A stretch of 64,000 nucleotides of DNA from Bowdeniella nasicola (lineage in GTDB: Bacteria > Actinomycetota > Actinomycetes > Actinomycetales > Actinomycetaceae): the NCBI RefSeq assembly GCF_900107735.1, contig NZ_FNQV01000011.1:35550-99549 (forward strand), given 5' to 3'. This document shows positions 32,272 through 41,565 of this stretch, piece after piece. The position numbers were made by a program, and so were the translations under genes. Positions within the stretch are counted from its first letter, which is position 1; the number at the start of each line of letters is the position of its first letter. The notes beneath the pieces were generated by a model, which saw only the letters and a list, made by a program, of their open reading frames with translations, did no database searches and was not told the DNA's origin.

Positions 32272-33593
32272 GGCTCGACCATCTCGACATCCGCGCCGAG
32301 CGCCTCGAGCTTGCCAAGGAAGTTCTCGTAGCCGCGGTTAATGATCTTGATCCCCTGGACGTTGGACGTGCCCTGGGCGGTCAGCGCCGCGATGAGGTGG
32401 GAAAAGCCGCCGCGTAGGTCGGGCACGGCGATATCGGCCGCGGTCAGCGGCGTCGGGCCGGAGATCGCCGCCGAGTGGTAGAAGTTGCGCTGGCCGAAGC
32501 GGCACGGCGTACCGCCGAGGCACTCGCGATACACCTGAATGTGGGCGCCCATTTTGCGCAGCGCCGAGGTGAATCCGAAGCGATTTTCGTAAACGGTCTC
32601 GTGCACGATCGACAGGCCTTCGGCCTGGGTCAGGGCGACGACGAGCGGCTGCTGCCAGTCGGTCATGAAGCCGGGGTGGACGTCGGTTTCCAGCACGATC
32701 GAGCGCAGCTTGCCGCCCGGATGCACGAAGCGGATGCCGTCATCGGTGATGTCGAAGTCGCCGCCGACCTTGCGGAAGGTATTGAGGAAGGTCATCATCT
32801 CGGGCTGCGTCGCACCGCGCACCATGACCTCGCCCCCGGTCGCGAGCGCCGCCGCGCCCCAGGAGGCGGACTCGATGCGATCCGAAAGCGCGGTGTGGTT
32901 AAAGCCCTGCAGCTGCTCGACGCCCTCGATGCGGATGACGCGATCGGTGTCGACGGAAATCAGCGCACCCATCTTCTGCAGCACCGCGATGAGGTCCATG
33001 ATCTCTGGCTCGATCGCCGCATTGCGCAGCTCGGTCTTGCCCTCGGCGAGCACCGCCGTCAGCAGCAGCTGTTCGGTGGCCCCGACCGACGGGTAGTTCA
33101 GCTCATACTTCGTCCCGACAAGCCCATTGGGGGCGCTAAGCTGGATGCCGCGGTCGGTGTACTTTTCGACCTCCGCGCCAAACTTGCGCAAGATATCGAG
33201 GTGGTAGTTGATCGGACGATCTCCGATCCGGCAGCCGCCGAGGTCCGGGATATAGGCCTCCCCCAGGCGGTGCAGCAGCGGGCCGCACAGCAGGATCGGA
33301 ATGCGCGAGGAACCGGCATGAGCCTCGATTTCGCCGGCGCCCGCCAGGTCGACGTTCGTGGGGTCCATCGACAGCACGCCAGCGGCCTGATCCCAGGAGA
33401 CGGCCACGCCGTGCAGCTGAAGGAGACCAGCGACGATCTGGACGTCGTTAATCTCTGGGACGTTGCGCATGACCGATGGGCTCGTCCCTAGCAGGGATGC
33501 CACCATGGCCTTCGATACGAAGTTTTTCGCACCGCGTACGGTAATCTCACCGACGAGCGGCTGGCCGCCGTTAACTCGGAGCACCGATTTCAT
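32268..33593 (-). CDS. murA: UDP-N-acetylglucosamine 1-carboxyvinyltransferase
   Basis: 441 residues. RGAKNFVSKAM has the substrate-binding Lys/Asn; LGGCRIGDRPINYHLDIL holds catalytic Cys121. It adds enolpyruvate to UDP-GlcNAc, the first committed step of peptidoglycan synthesis. Keeping the Cys predicts the fosfomycin-sensitive form rather than the Cys-to-Asp variant of mycobacteria. The start ATG at 33593 is followed downstream by plsC and gpsA in one operon. Confidence 0.96.
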   Translation of the reverse strand: MKSVLRVNGGQPLVGEITVRGAKNFVSKAMVASLLGTSPSVMRNVPEINDVQIVAGLLQLHGVAVSWDQAAGVLSMDPTNVDLAGAGEIEAHAGSSRIPILLCGPLLHRLGEAYIPDLGGCRIGDRPINYHLDILRKFGAEVEKYTDRGIQLSAPNGLVGTKYELNYPSVGATEQLLLTAVLAEGKTELRNAAIEPEIMDLIAVLQKMGALISVDTDRVIRIEGVEQLQGFNHTALSDRIESASWGAAALATGGEVMVRGATQPEMMTFLNTFRKVGGDFDITDDGIRFVHPGGKLRSIVLETDVHPGFMTDWQQPLVVALTQAEGLSIVHETVYENRFGFTSALRKMGAHIQVYRECLGGTPCRFGQRNFYHSAAISGPTPLTAADIAVPDLRGGFSHLIAALTAQGTSNVQGIKIINRGYENFLGKLEALGADVEMVEP

Positions 33594-33668
33594 GTCGTCC
33601 TCACTGCCCGGCAGCTCGGGGCTGAATCGAATAGCTGCCTGGCCCCACCTTAAGGCGGGCCGCCCCTA

Positions 33669-34289
33669 TTATGCCTGGTGAACACCGGGTGACGTTCGCG
33701 GCGGTAGAGTTGCCGGTTTGAACGACGGACGATGCTGTTCAAACTCGGTGATGTCTGCCTCGTGACGTAGCGTCAGCGCAATGTCATCCAGGCCCTCCAT
33801 GAGGCGCCAGCGGGTGTAGTCATCGATGGTAAATCGGCAGACGAAGACGCCACACGTCACGGTGCGCTGCTGCAGGTCGACGCTGACGGTCGTTCCCGGC
33901 TCCGTCTCCAAAATCTTGAACAGCTGGTCGGCATCGGCCTGGCTAATGACACCCGCGACGAGCCCCTGCTTGCCGGCGTTTCCGCGGAAAATATCCGCAA
34001 ACTTGGGCGACAAGACCACCTTGAAGCCATAGTCGCGCAGCGCCCACACCGCATGCTCGCGAGAGGAGCCGGTGCCAAAATCGGGGCCGGCGACAAGGAC
34101 CGAGCCGCCGGAGTACTCCGCGCGGTTAAGAATGAAGTCTGGATCTGAGCGCCACCCCGCAAACAGGGCGTCCTCAAAGCCGGTCTTCGTCACTCGCTTG
34201 AGATAGCGCGCGGGGATGATCTGATCGGTATCGACATTGGAGCGGCGCAGCGGCACCCCGATGCCGCTATGAGTGATGAACTTCTCCAC
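33669..34289 (-). CDS. leuD: 3-isopropylmalate dehydratase small subunit
   Basis: 206 residues: [22 protein letters not shown] and [34 protein letters not shown] are the swivelling-domain signatures. With LeuC it isomerises 2-isopropylmalate in leucine synthesis. GTG start 34289 follows the leuC stop by four bases and has AAGGAG upstream, inside the last leuC codons. Confidence 0.96.
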   Translation of the reverse strand: MEKFITHSGIGVPLRRSNVDTDQIIPARYLKRVTKTGFEDALFAGWRSDPDFILNRAEYSGGSVLVAGPDFGTGSSREHAVWALRDYGFKVVLSPKFADIFRGNAGKQGLVAGVISQADADQLFKILETEPGTTVSVDLQQRTVTCGVFVCRFTIDDYTRWRLMEGLDDIALTLRHEADITEFEQHRPSFKPATLPPRTSPGVHQA

Positions 34290-34293
34290 GACG

Positions 34294-35700
34294 TTACTCC
34301 TTCACATCTGCGGGCGAGGACAGGGTGCCGCGAATGGCGGTGGCGGCGGCCACGAGCGGCGAGACGAGATGGGTGCGGCCCCCCTTGCCCTGCCGGCCCT
34401 CAAAATTCCGGTTCGACGTCGACGCGCAGCGCTCGCCGGGCGCGAGCTGATCGGGATTCATTCCCAGGCACATCGAACAACCGGCGAAGCGGAAATCCGC
34501 CCCGAAGTCGGTAAAGACCTGGTCGAGTCCCTCGGCCTGGGCCTGCAGGCGCACACGGGCAGATCCCGGCACGACGAGCACCCGTACATCGGGATGCTTC
34601 GTGCGTCCCCGCATGATCTCGGCGGCGGCGCGCAGGTCCTCGATCCGGCCGTTGGTGCACGAACCGATGAAGACCGCGTCCACCGCGATGTCACGCAGCT
34701 TCGTGCCGGGCGCGAGATCCATATAGGCCAGCGCCTGCTCGACGGCCTCGCGTTCGGCGGCCTCGGCCACGTCCTTGGGATCCGGCACCGAGCCGGACAG
34801 CGGCAGCCCCTGGCCAGGGTTGGTCCCCCAGGTCACGAACGGTTCGAGGTCCGCGGCATTCAGCGTGACCTCCGCGTCGAAGGTCGCACCCTCGTCGGTC
34901 TTCAGCGTCTTCCAATAGGCGACGGCAGCATCCCAGTCCGCGCCCGTGGGAGCGTGGGGGCGACCCTTGAGGTATTCGAACGTTGTCTCATCGGGCGCGA
35001 TCATGCCGGCGCGCGCCCCGGCCTCGATCGACATATTGCAGATCGTCATACGCGCTTCCATCGACAGCTGCTCGATGGCCTTGCCCCGGTATTCCAGGAC
35101 GTAGCCCTGGCCACCGCCGGTCCCGATCTTCGCAATGACCGCCAGAATAATGTCCTTCGCGGTGCTGCCCTCAGGCAGATCGCCCTCAATCGTGATCGCC
35201 ATGGTCTTAAACGGCGTCAGGGGCAGCGTCTGCGTGGCGAGCACGTGCTCGACTTCGGAGGTGCCGATACCAAAAGCAAGCGCGCCAAAGGCGCCGTGCG
35301 TGGAGGTGTGGGAGTCGCCGCACACGACGGTCATGCCCGGCTGGGTCAGGCCCAGTTGGGGACCGACGACGTGCACGATGCCCTGCTCGTCATCGCCGAG
35401 CGGGTGCAACCGGATACCGAACTCCTCGCAGTTCTTGCGCAAGGTCTCGATCTGGACGCGCGAGACGGGATCCTTGATGGGCGCGAAAATGTCCTCGGTG
35501 GGCGTGTTGTGGTCCTCGGTCGCGATCGTGAGATCGGGCCGACGGACGGGCCGGTTTGCAAGTCGTAGGCCGTCAAAGGCTTGCGGTGAGGTCACCTCGT
35601 GGACGAGGTGAAGGTCGATGTATAGGAGGTCAGGCGCGCCTGCTTCTCCGCGACGCACCACGTGATCTCGCCACACTTTTTCTGCCAATGTGCCTAGCAT
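34294..35700 (-). CDS. leuC: 3-isopropylmalate dehydratase large subunit
   Basis: 468 residues from ATG 35700 ([15 protein letters not shown]). The aconitase-type 4Fe-4S ligands are in [11 protein letters not shown] and [11 protein letters not shown]. Substrate motifs include [30 protein letters not shown] (part). GGGAG lies ten bases before the start. It is divergent from the IclR/LtbR-like regulator with a 71-base promoter region holding an inverted repeat. Confidence 0.96.
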   Translation of the reverse strand: MLGTLAEKVWRDHVVRRGEAGAPDLLYIDLHLVHEVTSPQAFDGLRLANRPVRRPDLTIATEDHNTPTEDIFAPIKDPVSRVQIETLRKNCEEFGIRLHPLGDDEQGIVHVVGPQLGLTQPGMTVVCGDSHTSTHGAFGALAFGIGTSEVEHVLATQTLPLTPFKTMAITIEGDLPEGSTAKDIILAVIAKIGTGGGQGYVLEYRGKAIEQLSMEARMTICNMSIEAGARAGMIAPDETTFEYLKGRPHAPTGADWDAAVAYWKTLKTDEGATFDAEVTLNAADLEPFVTWGTNPGQGLPLSGSVPDPKDVAEAAEREAVEQALAYMDLAPGTKLRDIAVDAVFIGSCTNGRIEDLRAAAEIMRGRTKHPDVRVLVVPGSARVRLQAQAEGLDQVFTDFGADFRFAGCSMCLGMNPDQLAPGERCASTSNRNFEGRQGKGGRTHLVSPLVAAATAIRGTLSSPADVKE

Positions 35701-35741
35701 GGTGGCTAATCTCCCTATTAATGAGCCGGAACGCACTTGCG

Positions 35742-35756
35742 TCTCATGCTCTGAGA
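35742..35756. promoter_or_regulatory. Inverted repeat between leuC and the LtbR-like gene
   Basis: TCTCA (35742-35746) and TGAGA (35752-35756) separated by five bases, in the 71-base divergent promoter region, 15 bases before the regulator start. A self- and leuCD-regulating operator for the LtbR-like protein is inferred from position. Confidence 0.5.
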
Positions 35757-35771
35757 TGAAAGTATTAGGCT

Positions 35772-36491
35772 ATGGACAACTCGAGTGGTGTTGGCGTTCT
35801 CGACAAGGCAGCGCTAGTGCTGGGGGCCCTGGAGTCCGGACCGGCAACGCTGGCCCAACTGGTCAGCGCAACAAAACTTGCCCGCCCAACCGCGCATCGC
35901 CTAGCGGTCGCCCTGGAATATCATCGCTTCGTCGCGCGCGATATCCAGGGACGTTTCGTCCTAGGGCCGCGCCTTGGCGAATTGGCATCCTCCGCTGGCG
36001 AGGATCGCCTCCTGGCTGCCGCCTCCCCCATTTTGAAGGTGCTGCGTGATCACACCGGGGAATCGGCCCAGCTCTACCGCCGCCAGGGCGACCACCGTAT
36101 TTGTGTGGCCGCCGCCGAGCGCCCGATGGGCCTGCGCGATTCCATTCCCGTTGGCGCCACGCTCTCGATGCTCGCCGGTTCTGCCGCCCAGATCCTGCTC
36201 GCTTGGGAGGAGCCCGACCGCCTCCACCGCGGCCTGCATGGCGCCTCATTTACGGCGACGGTGCTATCGGCGGTGCGGCGTCGCGGCTTTTCTCAGTCCG
36301 TCGGCGAGCGCGAACCCGGCGTTGCTTCCGTCTCCGCCCCGGTGCGCGGCCCCTCCGGTCGCGTCATCGCAGCCGTCTCGGTTTCTGGCCCGATCGAGCG
36401 CATGGGCCGCCAACCCGCCCGCTTGCATGCCCAAGCCGTTGTCGCGGCTGCGAACCGGCTCTCACAGGTCATGCAGCGCACCGAACACTAG
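35772..36491 (+). CDS. ltbR: IclR-family regulator, LtbR-like
   Basis: 239 residues. The N-terminal winged HTH (DKAALVLGALESGPATLAQL, TKLARPTAHRLAVALEYHRF) and C-terminal IclR effector domain (about 80-235) are clear. A divergent position to leuCD is the hallmark of LtbR, which represses leucine and tryptophan genes in corynebacteria and represses antibiotic genes (NdgR/AreB) in streptomycetes. Symbol assigned from context and layout. The stop shares CTAG with the glycosyltransferase gene. Confidence 0.85.
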   Translation: MDNSSGVGVLDKAALVLGALESGPATLAQLVSATKLARPTAHRLAVALEYHRFVARDIQGRFVLGPRLGELASSAGEDRLLAAASPILKVLRDHTGESAQLYRRQGDHRICVAAAERPMGLRDSIPVGATLSMLAGSAAQILLAWEEPDRLHRGLHGASFTATVLSAVRRRGFSQSVGEREPGVASVSAPVRGPSGRVIAAVSVSGPIERMGRQPARLHAQAVVAAANRLSQVMQRTEH

Positions 36492-37591
36492 CGCTGCACG
36501 CTGCGGTAGGCGGCGACGAACTGGTCGAGCCCTTCTTGCCAGGTGTGCGTAACTGGCGTCGCGAGTGTGTGCTCGCGCAGCGCCGCAAGCTGCTGCGGGA
36601 TGCTCGCTAACATGGCGAGCGCCGCGGACATTTCCTCATCGCTTTCCACCCGCAGCCCCGCAACGCCGTGCTCAATGAACTCCTCAATCCCCGAGCCCGC
36701 ACGGTAGATCACGGGTAATCCCGCAGCGCGCGCTTCGAGCGCCGCGATGCCGAACGCTTCTTTCACGACGGGCGAGACGAACACGCCTGCCTGGCGATAG
36801 GCAGCGGCGAGTTCCGCCGGCCCGACGCGCCCCCGAAGCGTGACCGGCGCCCCCAGTCGGATGAGGCGTTCCACCTCTGTGCGCTGTGGCCCGTCGCCGA
36901 AAATATCGAGCGTCATCGGCGCCCTCTGGGCTGCTTGCCCCACGAGCCGCGCCAGTGGCACCACCCGCTTGCGCGCCGCGAGCCGTGTCGCCGTCACTAG
37001 CCGCAGCCCGCGCCCGCCGCCCGCGCTCGGATGGTCCCCCCGCCGGATAGCGTCCCACGGTTCGCGCTCAATGAGGTTCGGCAGAACCCCAACCGCCACC
37101 CGCCCCTGAGCCGCCCGCTCAATCGCGTCGGCCGCGGCGCGCGAAACCGCGGTAAGAACCATCCCCGCCTCGTGCCATTGCTGCAACGGGTTGACATAGC
37201 GATACCACGCGCGGGCATCGCCCAGGTGACAATGCCAGGTGATCACCGCTCGCCTGCCGATCTGCAGGCACGCCGTCGTTGCCAGGCGAGCAAATGGCGA
37301 GACGATACCGGTGTGAATATGGACCGCGTCAAATGCGGCAAGCAGCTCGATTAGCCGCGGCCTGGCCCACGGGTTCACGGGAAGCTCCGCAGGTAACCGC
37401 GCCGTCAGCCGCGTCACCCGCACACCATCGACAACCTCCGTGTGCTCACCGCGCTCGGGGCCAGCCGGCGTCGCCGTGATGACAGTGACGTCATGACCGT
37501 CCGCGACGAGTGCCCGCGCGAGCGAACTCACCTGGGTCTCAATCCCCCCAAGGCGGGGCGGGTAGCAGTCCGAAACAAGCGCGATTCGCAT
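36488..37591 (-). CDS. GT4-family glycosyltransferase
   Basis: 367 residues of GT-B fold. N-terminal donor/acceptor face: MRIALVSDCYPPRLGGIETQ; C-terminal GT4 motif: SPVVKEAFGIAALEARAAGLPVI, with the E-X7-E glutamates (VKEAFGIAALEA). It would transfer a sugar from a nucleotide donor to lipid, polysaccharide or small-thiol acceptors; the closest named cousins cannot be decided by eye (PimB/MshA-like families all share these motifs). It is a lone gene between convergent ltbR and the divergent ABC operon. Confidence 0.85.
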   Translation of the reverse strand: MRIALVSDCYPPRLGGIETQVSSLARALVADGHDVTVITATPAGPERGEHTEVVDGVRVTRLTARLPAELPVNPWARPRLIELLAAFDAVHIHTGIVSPFARLATTACLQIGRRAVITWHCHLGDARAWYRYVNPLQQWHEAGMVLTAVSRAAADAIERAAQGRVAVGVLPNLIEREPWDAIRRGDHPSAGGGRGLRLVTATRLAARKRVVPLARLVGQAAQRAPMTLDIFGDGPQRTEVERLIRLGAPVTLRGRVGPAELAAAYRQAGVFVSPVVKEAFGIAALEARAAGLPVIYRAGSGIEEFIEHGVAGLRVESDEEMSAALAMLASIPQQLAALREHTLATPVTHTWQEGLDQFVAAYRSVQR

Positions 37592-37661
37592 TTCTCTATT
37601 GTGCCGCGCTTCGCCGACACCGCTGCCCTGACCCGACAGACTATTGCACGTCTCCGATAAA

Positions 37662-37681
37662 ATGTAGCATAAGTACTACAT
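37662..37681. promoter_or_regulatory. Inverted repeat in ABC operon promoter
   Basis: ATGTAG (37662-37667) and CTACAT (37676-37681) spaced by eight bases, 30 bases before the ABC ATPase start. A TAAAAT (37658-37663) lies at its edge and could be a -10 box. The small XRE protein at the end of this operon is the natural candidate to bind here. Confidence 0.5.
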
Positions 37682-37711
37682 CCGGTAGTTGAACAACGTA
37701 GAGGAGTAAGA

Positions 37712-38570
37712 ATGACAGCCTCAGTAATGATCGAGGCCCAGGGGGTGGACTTCTCCTACGGGAAAACCCAGGTCTTGCACGACGTCACCATGCAGGTCAA
37801 TCGCGGCGAGATCGTCGCACTCCTCGGCCCCAATGGCGTCGGCAAGACCACCCTGGTGGAAAACCTTGTCGGCACCCTGTCCCCGACGGCAGGCACGGTC
37901 AGGATTCTGGGCGAAGACCAAGAAGGCCGGCGCCGATTTCCTTACCCGGATCGGGCTCGTCCTCCAGCACTGGGCCGACCACCCAAAGTGGCAGGTTCGA
38001 GAGCAGCGCCGATGGATCGCTGACGCCAATCAGGCATCCGGCAGGTCGGTGCGCGACATCGACGAAATCGTGGCCGCCGTCGGACTGACCGAGAAGGTCG
38101 ATGACCGACTGAACGCCCTGTCCGGTGGCCAGCGCCGACGAGTGGACTTAGCGGCCGCTCTCCTCACCTCACCCCAGATCCTGCTGCTCGATGAACCGAC
38201 GACCGGTCTGGATCCTGTCGGCAAATCCCAGATTCACGAGCTGCTCGGCGCCGCCGTCGATGACGGCGTCACGGTTTTCCTTACGACCCACGATCTGAAT
38301 GAGGCGGAGAAAGTAGCCACCCGCATCATCGTGCTCAAGGAGGGCCGGATCATCGCCGAAGCCGCCCCGTGGCAGCTGCGGGAGCAACTTGTCGGCAAGG
38401 CGCAAATCACGTGGCAGTGCGACGGACGCACCCACGTTCACGCCACCGACGCTGTCGAGTCGTTCGTCGCCACTCTCCCGCTCGAGGAGATCAGCAACTT
38501 GACGATCACACGCCCGACCCTGGAAGACGCGTATCTCTCCCTCATGAACACCGAAGGATCCGCCGCATGA
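37712..38570 (+). pseudogene. ABC transporter ATP-binding protein, frameshifted
   Basis: Two overlapping frames make one ABC ATPase of about 286 residues. The first (from ATG 37712, ribosome site GAGGAG) has Walker A GPNGVGKTT and runs to ILGED. The second carries on at KKAGADFLTRIGLVLQHWAD with signature LSGGQRRRVDLAAALL, Walker B ILLLDEPTTGLDP and the H-loop LTTHDLNEAE. The break is at about 37915-37922, and the reading frame needs either one base removed or two added (an Asp-Pro-Lys stretch is usual at this point). The gene overlaps the permease start (ATGA), so the operon was built for coupled translation. Real inactivation or sequencing error cannot be told apart here. Confidence 0.85.
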
Positions 38571-39403
38571 AACTCTCTGACGCACTCCGCGCCATTGGCA
38601 TCAACGTGTGGGCCGATCTTCGCCCACAACTCCTCGGAGGCGGCGTCGTCGCCTTCATCTTCGTGCCCGCCGTCTACCTTGCCCTGGCCTCCTTCATGAC
38701 CAAAGGCTCGGAGGGCATGTATACCCCGGGCACCTACATGATCGCGGGAATCATCGGAGCGAACGGCGCCTTCGTAGCGGTCCAAGTCATGTCGGAGATG
38801 TACTCCGAGCGAGTGTCCGGAACGCTGCTACGCGTACGCATCGTCCCCTATGGCCCGCTGTTGTGGGCGATCGCGAAAACAACAAACGCGACCATTGTGA
38901 CGTTGGTGTACCAGGTCATCATCATTGGGGGCGCTGTCTTGTTCCTCGACGATCTTCCACTCAGCGCAGCGAAACTGGTCACGGCGATCGGGTTGTCCCT
39001 GTTCATCGTCGCCGCGTGTAGCCCGATCGGCTTCATCCTCGGAGCACTGGTGCGTGGCTCGTATTCAATGATGTTTGCCTATCTGGCTTTTCTCATCATC
39101 TTTTGCACCTCCGGGGTGTTCTTTCCGCTCGCGTTGCTCCCCACCTGGGCCCAGCTCATCCAACAGGTCTTCCCGCTGTACTGGTCGGGCCACCTTGCGC
39201 GCCACCTGTTCTTGAATGGCGACGCCACCTTTGAGCCCTCCGGTACGTTCATGCCGTACCTCGCGATCGGAATCCTCCTGGCGTGGGCCGTCATTGGCTA
39301 TGGTCTTGTCGTGTTTGTCATTCGACGCTCGTTCCGTTCCGAGACGATCTCATCCCTCACGACGCTGCAGCAGAAGCTCCGCTCCCGGGTGGGGATCTCG
39401 TGA
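38567..39403 (+). CDS. ABC-2 type permease
   Basis: 278 residues with about six membrane segments in the ABC-2 pattern. QVMSEMYSERVSGTLLRVRIVPYG matches the conserved coupling loop after helix 2, and FPLYWSGHLARHLFLNG the pre-C-terminal loop. Such pairs export drugs, lipids or peptides; substrate unknown. Its ATPase partner is frameshifted, so the transporter may not work as sequenced. The start overlaps the ATPase stop, and the stop overlaps the regulator start (GTGA). Confidence 0.88.
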   Translation: MKLSDALRAIGINVWADLRPQLLGGGVVAFIFVPAVYLALASFMTKGSEGMYTPGTYMIAGIIGANGAFVAVQVMSEMYSERVSGTLLRVRIVPYGPLLWAIAKTTNATIVTLVYQVIIIGGAVLFLDDLPLSAAKLVTAIGLSLFIVAACSPIGFILGALVRGSYSMMFAYLAFLIIFCTSGVFFPLALLPTWAQLIQQVFPLYWSGHLARHLFLNGDATFEPSGTFMPYLAIGILLAWAVIGYGLVVFVIRRSFRSETISSLTTLQQKLRSRVGIS

Positions 39404-39624
39404 GCGAGGATCTCGTCCATAACCGGATCGCCGTGTTGCGAGCGGACCGCAAGGTCTCGCGCCGGCAGCTCGCCGATGCGCTCGGCGTCCACTATCAGAC
39501 GGTGGGCTACCTGGAACGCGGGGAGTACTCCCCCTCACTCGTGTTGGCGCTGCGAATCGCCAGATTCTTCGACGTGCCCGTCGAGTCGGTGTTTTCCTTG
39601 GAAGATTTCCCCCCACTGAGCTAA
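39400..39624 (+). CDS. Small XRE-family regulator
   Basis: 74 residues, almost only an HTH: VHNRIAVLRADRKVSRRQLA, then LGVHYQTVGYLERGEYSPSL and FDVPVESVFSLEDF. These short Xre proteins often end ABC-2 exporter operons and control them. GTG 39400 overlaps the permease stop. An inverted repeat at 37662-37681 is a likely target. A strong terminator follows. Confidence 0.9.
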   Translation: MSEDLVHNRIAVLRADRKVSRRQLADALGVHYQTVGYLERGEYSPSLVLALRIARFFDVPVESVFSLEDFPPLS

Positions 39625-39630
39625 GACGCG

Positions 39631-39659
39631 AAAAGGCCCGCCTTACCGGCGGGCCTTTT
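39631..39659. terminator. Bidirectional terminator (XRE gene / tRNA-Glu)
   Basis: AAAAGGCCCGCC (39631-39642), a five-base loop, GGCGGGCCTTTT (39648-39659): a perfect 12-bp stem with T tracts on both strands. It ends the ABC operon and also the leftward tRNA transcript, whose CCA ends at 39664. Confidence 0.92.
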
Positions 39660-39663
39660 CTGA

Positions 39664-39739
39664 TGGTACCCCCAGCGGGATTCGAACCCGCGTTACCGCC
39701 GTGAGAGGGCGGCGTCCTAGGCCACTAGACGATGGGGGC
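39664..39739 (-). tRNA. tRNA-Glu (CTC)
   Basis: 76 bases on the minus strand with an encoded CCA end. Acceptor GCCCCCA pairs with TGGGGGT; the anticodon loop CTCTCAC gives CTC, reading GAG. T arm GGGTTCGAATCCC is standard. Identical to the next copy. Confidence 0.97.
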
Positions 39740-39755
39740 CTAGCTCTTCAGTTGT

Positions 39756-39831
39756 TGGTACCCCCAGCGGGATTCGAACCCGCGTTACCGCCGTGAGAGG
39801 GCGGCGTCCTAGGCCACTAGACGATGGGGGC
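39756..39831 (-). tRNA. tRNA-Glu (CTC), second copy
   Basis: Identical over all 76 bases to the copy at 39664-39739, separated from it by 16 bases. Anticodon CTC, CCA encoded. Both copies read GAG only, so a TTC isoacceptor must lie elsewhere to read GAA. Confidence 0.97.
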
Positions 39832-39853
39832 AAGGACAATGGTGACGTTGTCG

Positions 39854-39925
39854 CTGGGGTACCAGGACTCGAACCTAGACTAACTGAACCAGAATCAGTC
39901 GTGCTGCCGATTACACCATACCCCA
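39854..39925 (-). tRNA. tRNA-Gln (CTG)
   Basis: 72 bases on the minus strand starting TGGGGTA, ending TACCCCA plus discriminator G; no CCA encoded. The anticodon loop TTCTGGT gives CTG, reading CAG. It is the first tRNA after gltX, on the same strand. Confidence 0.96.
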
Positions 39926-40041
39926 AGGGTGATTGGCCTACGGATTACGGCGAAGTGTCACCGAAGGCCAACCGAAGGATTAATTTACCTGAGCGCGTCT
40001 CGTTCCCCAAATCATCTGAGGGTGAGAGACCTCACCTGGAC

Positions 40042-41553
40042 TCAGGACAGGCGCTCGGCGAGCGCGCGCAGCCGGGACAGGGACTCCTCCTTGCCCAGGA
40101 TTTCCATCGATTCGAACAGCGGCGGGGAGACCTGGCGGCCAGTGACGGCGACCCGCAGCGGCCCGAAGGCAAAGCGCGGCTTGATGCCCATGCCCTCGAC
40201 GATGGCTTCCCGCAGCGCCGCCTCGAGCGCCGGAGTCGTGAACTCGGTCTCCTCGATCGCCTCGATCGCGCGCGCGAGCACGTCGCCCGCTTCCGGCCGC
40301 AGCTTAGCTAGGGCCTTCTCGTCGTAGGTAAGGGAGTCCAGGTCCGTGAACAAGAAGCCCATCATCGCCGGGACCTCGCCAAGGAGTTGGACGCGCGTCT
40401 GGACGAGGGGGGCGGCGGCCGTGAGAATCTCGCGCTCGCGCTCACTCAGCTGCTCGTAGCTTTCAGCGCCGACGAGGCCCGCGGCCTTCAGGTAGGGCAC
40501 GCAGCGGCGCGCGAAATCGTCCTCGTCGAGCAAGCGGATGTGGTCGGCGTTGATCGCCGTGCACTTCTTGATATCGAACCGTGCGGGATTCGGATTGACG
40601 TCGTGAATATCGAAGGCAGCGACCATTTCTTCAGCCGTGAAGATGTCGTTATCCGGGGAGATCGACCACCCGAGCAGCGCGAGGTAGTTCAGCAGCCCCT
40701 CGGGGATCATGCCGTGCTCGCGGTGGAGCAACAGGTTGGACTCCGGATCGCGCTTGGACAGCTTCTTGTTGCCCTCCCCCATGACGTAGGGCAGGTGGCC
40801 AAAGGCCGGCGTGTACTTCGCGACGCCGATCGCTTCCAGCGCGCGGTAGAGCACAACCTGGCGGGGCGTGGAGGACAGCAGATCCTCGCCGCGCAGGACG
40901 TGGGTGATCTCCATGAGGGCGTCGTCGACGGGGTTGACGAGCGTGTAGAGGGGATCGCCGTTGCCGCGCACGATGACGTAATCGGGGATGGAGCCGGCCT
41001 TGAACGTCACATCGCCCCGGACGAGGTCCGTGAAGGTGATGTCCTCTTCAGGCATGCGCATGCGGATGACGGGTTCGCGACCCTCGGCGCGGAAGGCGAC
41101 CTTCTGCTCCTCGGTGAGCTCCCGATCGTAGTTGTCGTAGCCGAGCTTGGGATTGCGGCCGGCGGCGCGGTGGCGCTCCTCAACCTCCTCCGGGGTGGAA
41201 AAGGACTCGTAGGCGAAGCCGGACTCCACCAGGCGCGCGGCGACGTCGCGGTAGATATCCATGCGCTGGGACTGCCGGTAGGGCTCATGCGGGCCGCCGA
41301 CGCCAACCCCCTCATCCCAGGTCAGACCAAGCCAGGTGAGCGAGTCGATGATCTGGTCGAAGGATTCCTCCGAGTCACGTTTAGCGTCGGTGTCCTCAAT
41401 CCGGAAGACGAAGGTGCCGCCGGTGTGCCGGGCGTAGGCCCAGTTAAACAGCGCGGTACGCACCATTCCGACGTGGGGCGTGCCCGTCGGGGAAGGGCAG
41501 AAGCGGACGCGCACGGGCGCGTCGGGGGCAGAAGTAACAGCAGTGGTGTCCAT
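40042..41553 (-). CDS. gltX: Glutamyl-tRNA synthetase
   Basis: 503 residues. Class I motifs: [20 protein letters not shown] (HIGH region) and NKKLSKRDP (KMSKS). The bacterial C-terminal anticodon-binding domain spans about 350-500. In actinobacteria without GlnRS this enzyme also loads Glu on tRNA-Gln for later amidation by GatCAB. It stands directly before tRNA-Gln and two tRNA-Glu genes in the same direction, so the enzyme and its RNA substrates may share a transcript. It follows hrpB by 12 bases. Confidence 0.96.
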   Translation of the reverse strand: MDTTAVTSAPDAPVRVRFCPSPTGTPHVGMVRTALFNWAYARHTGGTFVFRIEDTDAKRDSEESFDQIIDSLTWLGLTWDEGVGVGGPHEPYRQSQRMDIYRDVAARLVESGFAYESFSTPEEVEERHRAAGRNPKLGYDNYDRELTEEQKVAFRAEGREPVIRMRMPEEDITFTDLVRGDVTFKAGSIPDYVIVRGNGDPLYTLVNPVDDALMEITHVLRGEDLLSSTPRQVVLYRALEAIGVAKYTPAFGHLPYVMGEGNKKLSKRDPESNLLLHREHGMIPEGLLNYLALLGWSISPDNDIFTAEEMVAAFDIHDVNPNPARFDIKKCTAINADHIRLLDEDDFARRCVPYLKAAGLVGAESYEQLSEREREILTAAAPLVQTRVQLLGEVPAMMGFLFTDLDSLTYDEKALAKLRPEAGDVLARAIEAIEETEFTTPALEAALREAIVEGMGIKPRFAFGPLRVAVTGRQVSPPLFESMEILGKEESLSRLRALAERLS

Positions 41554-41565
41554 GGTGCTTCCAGT

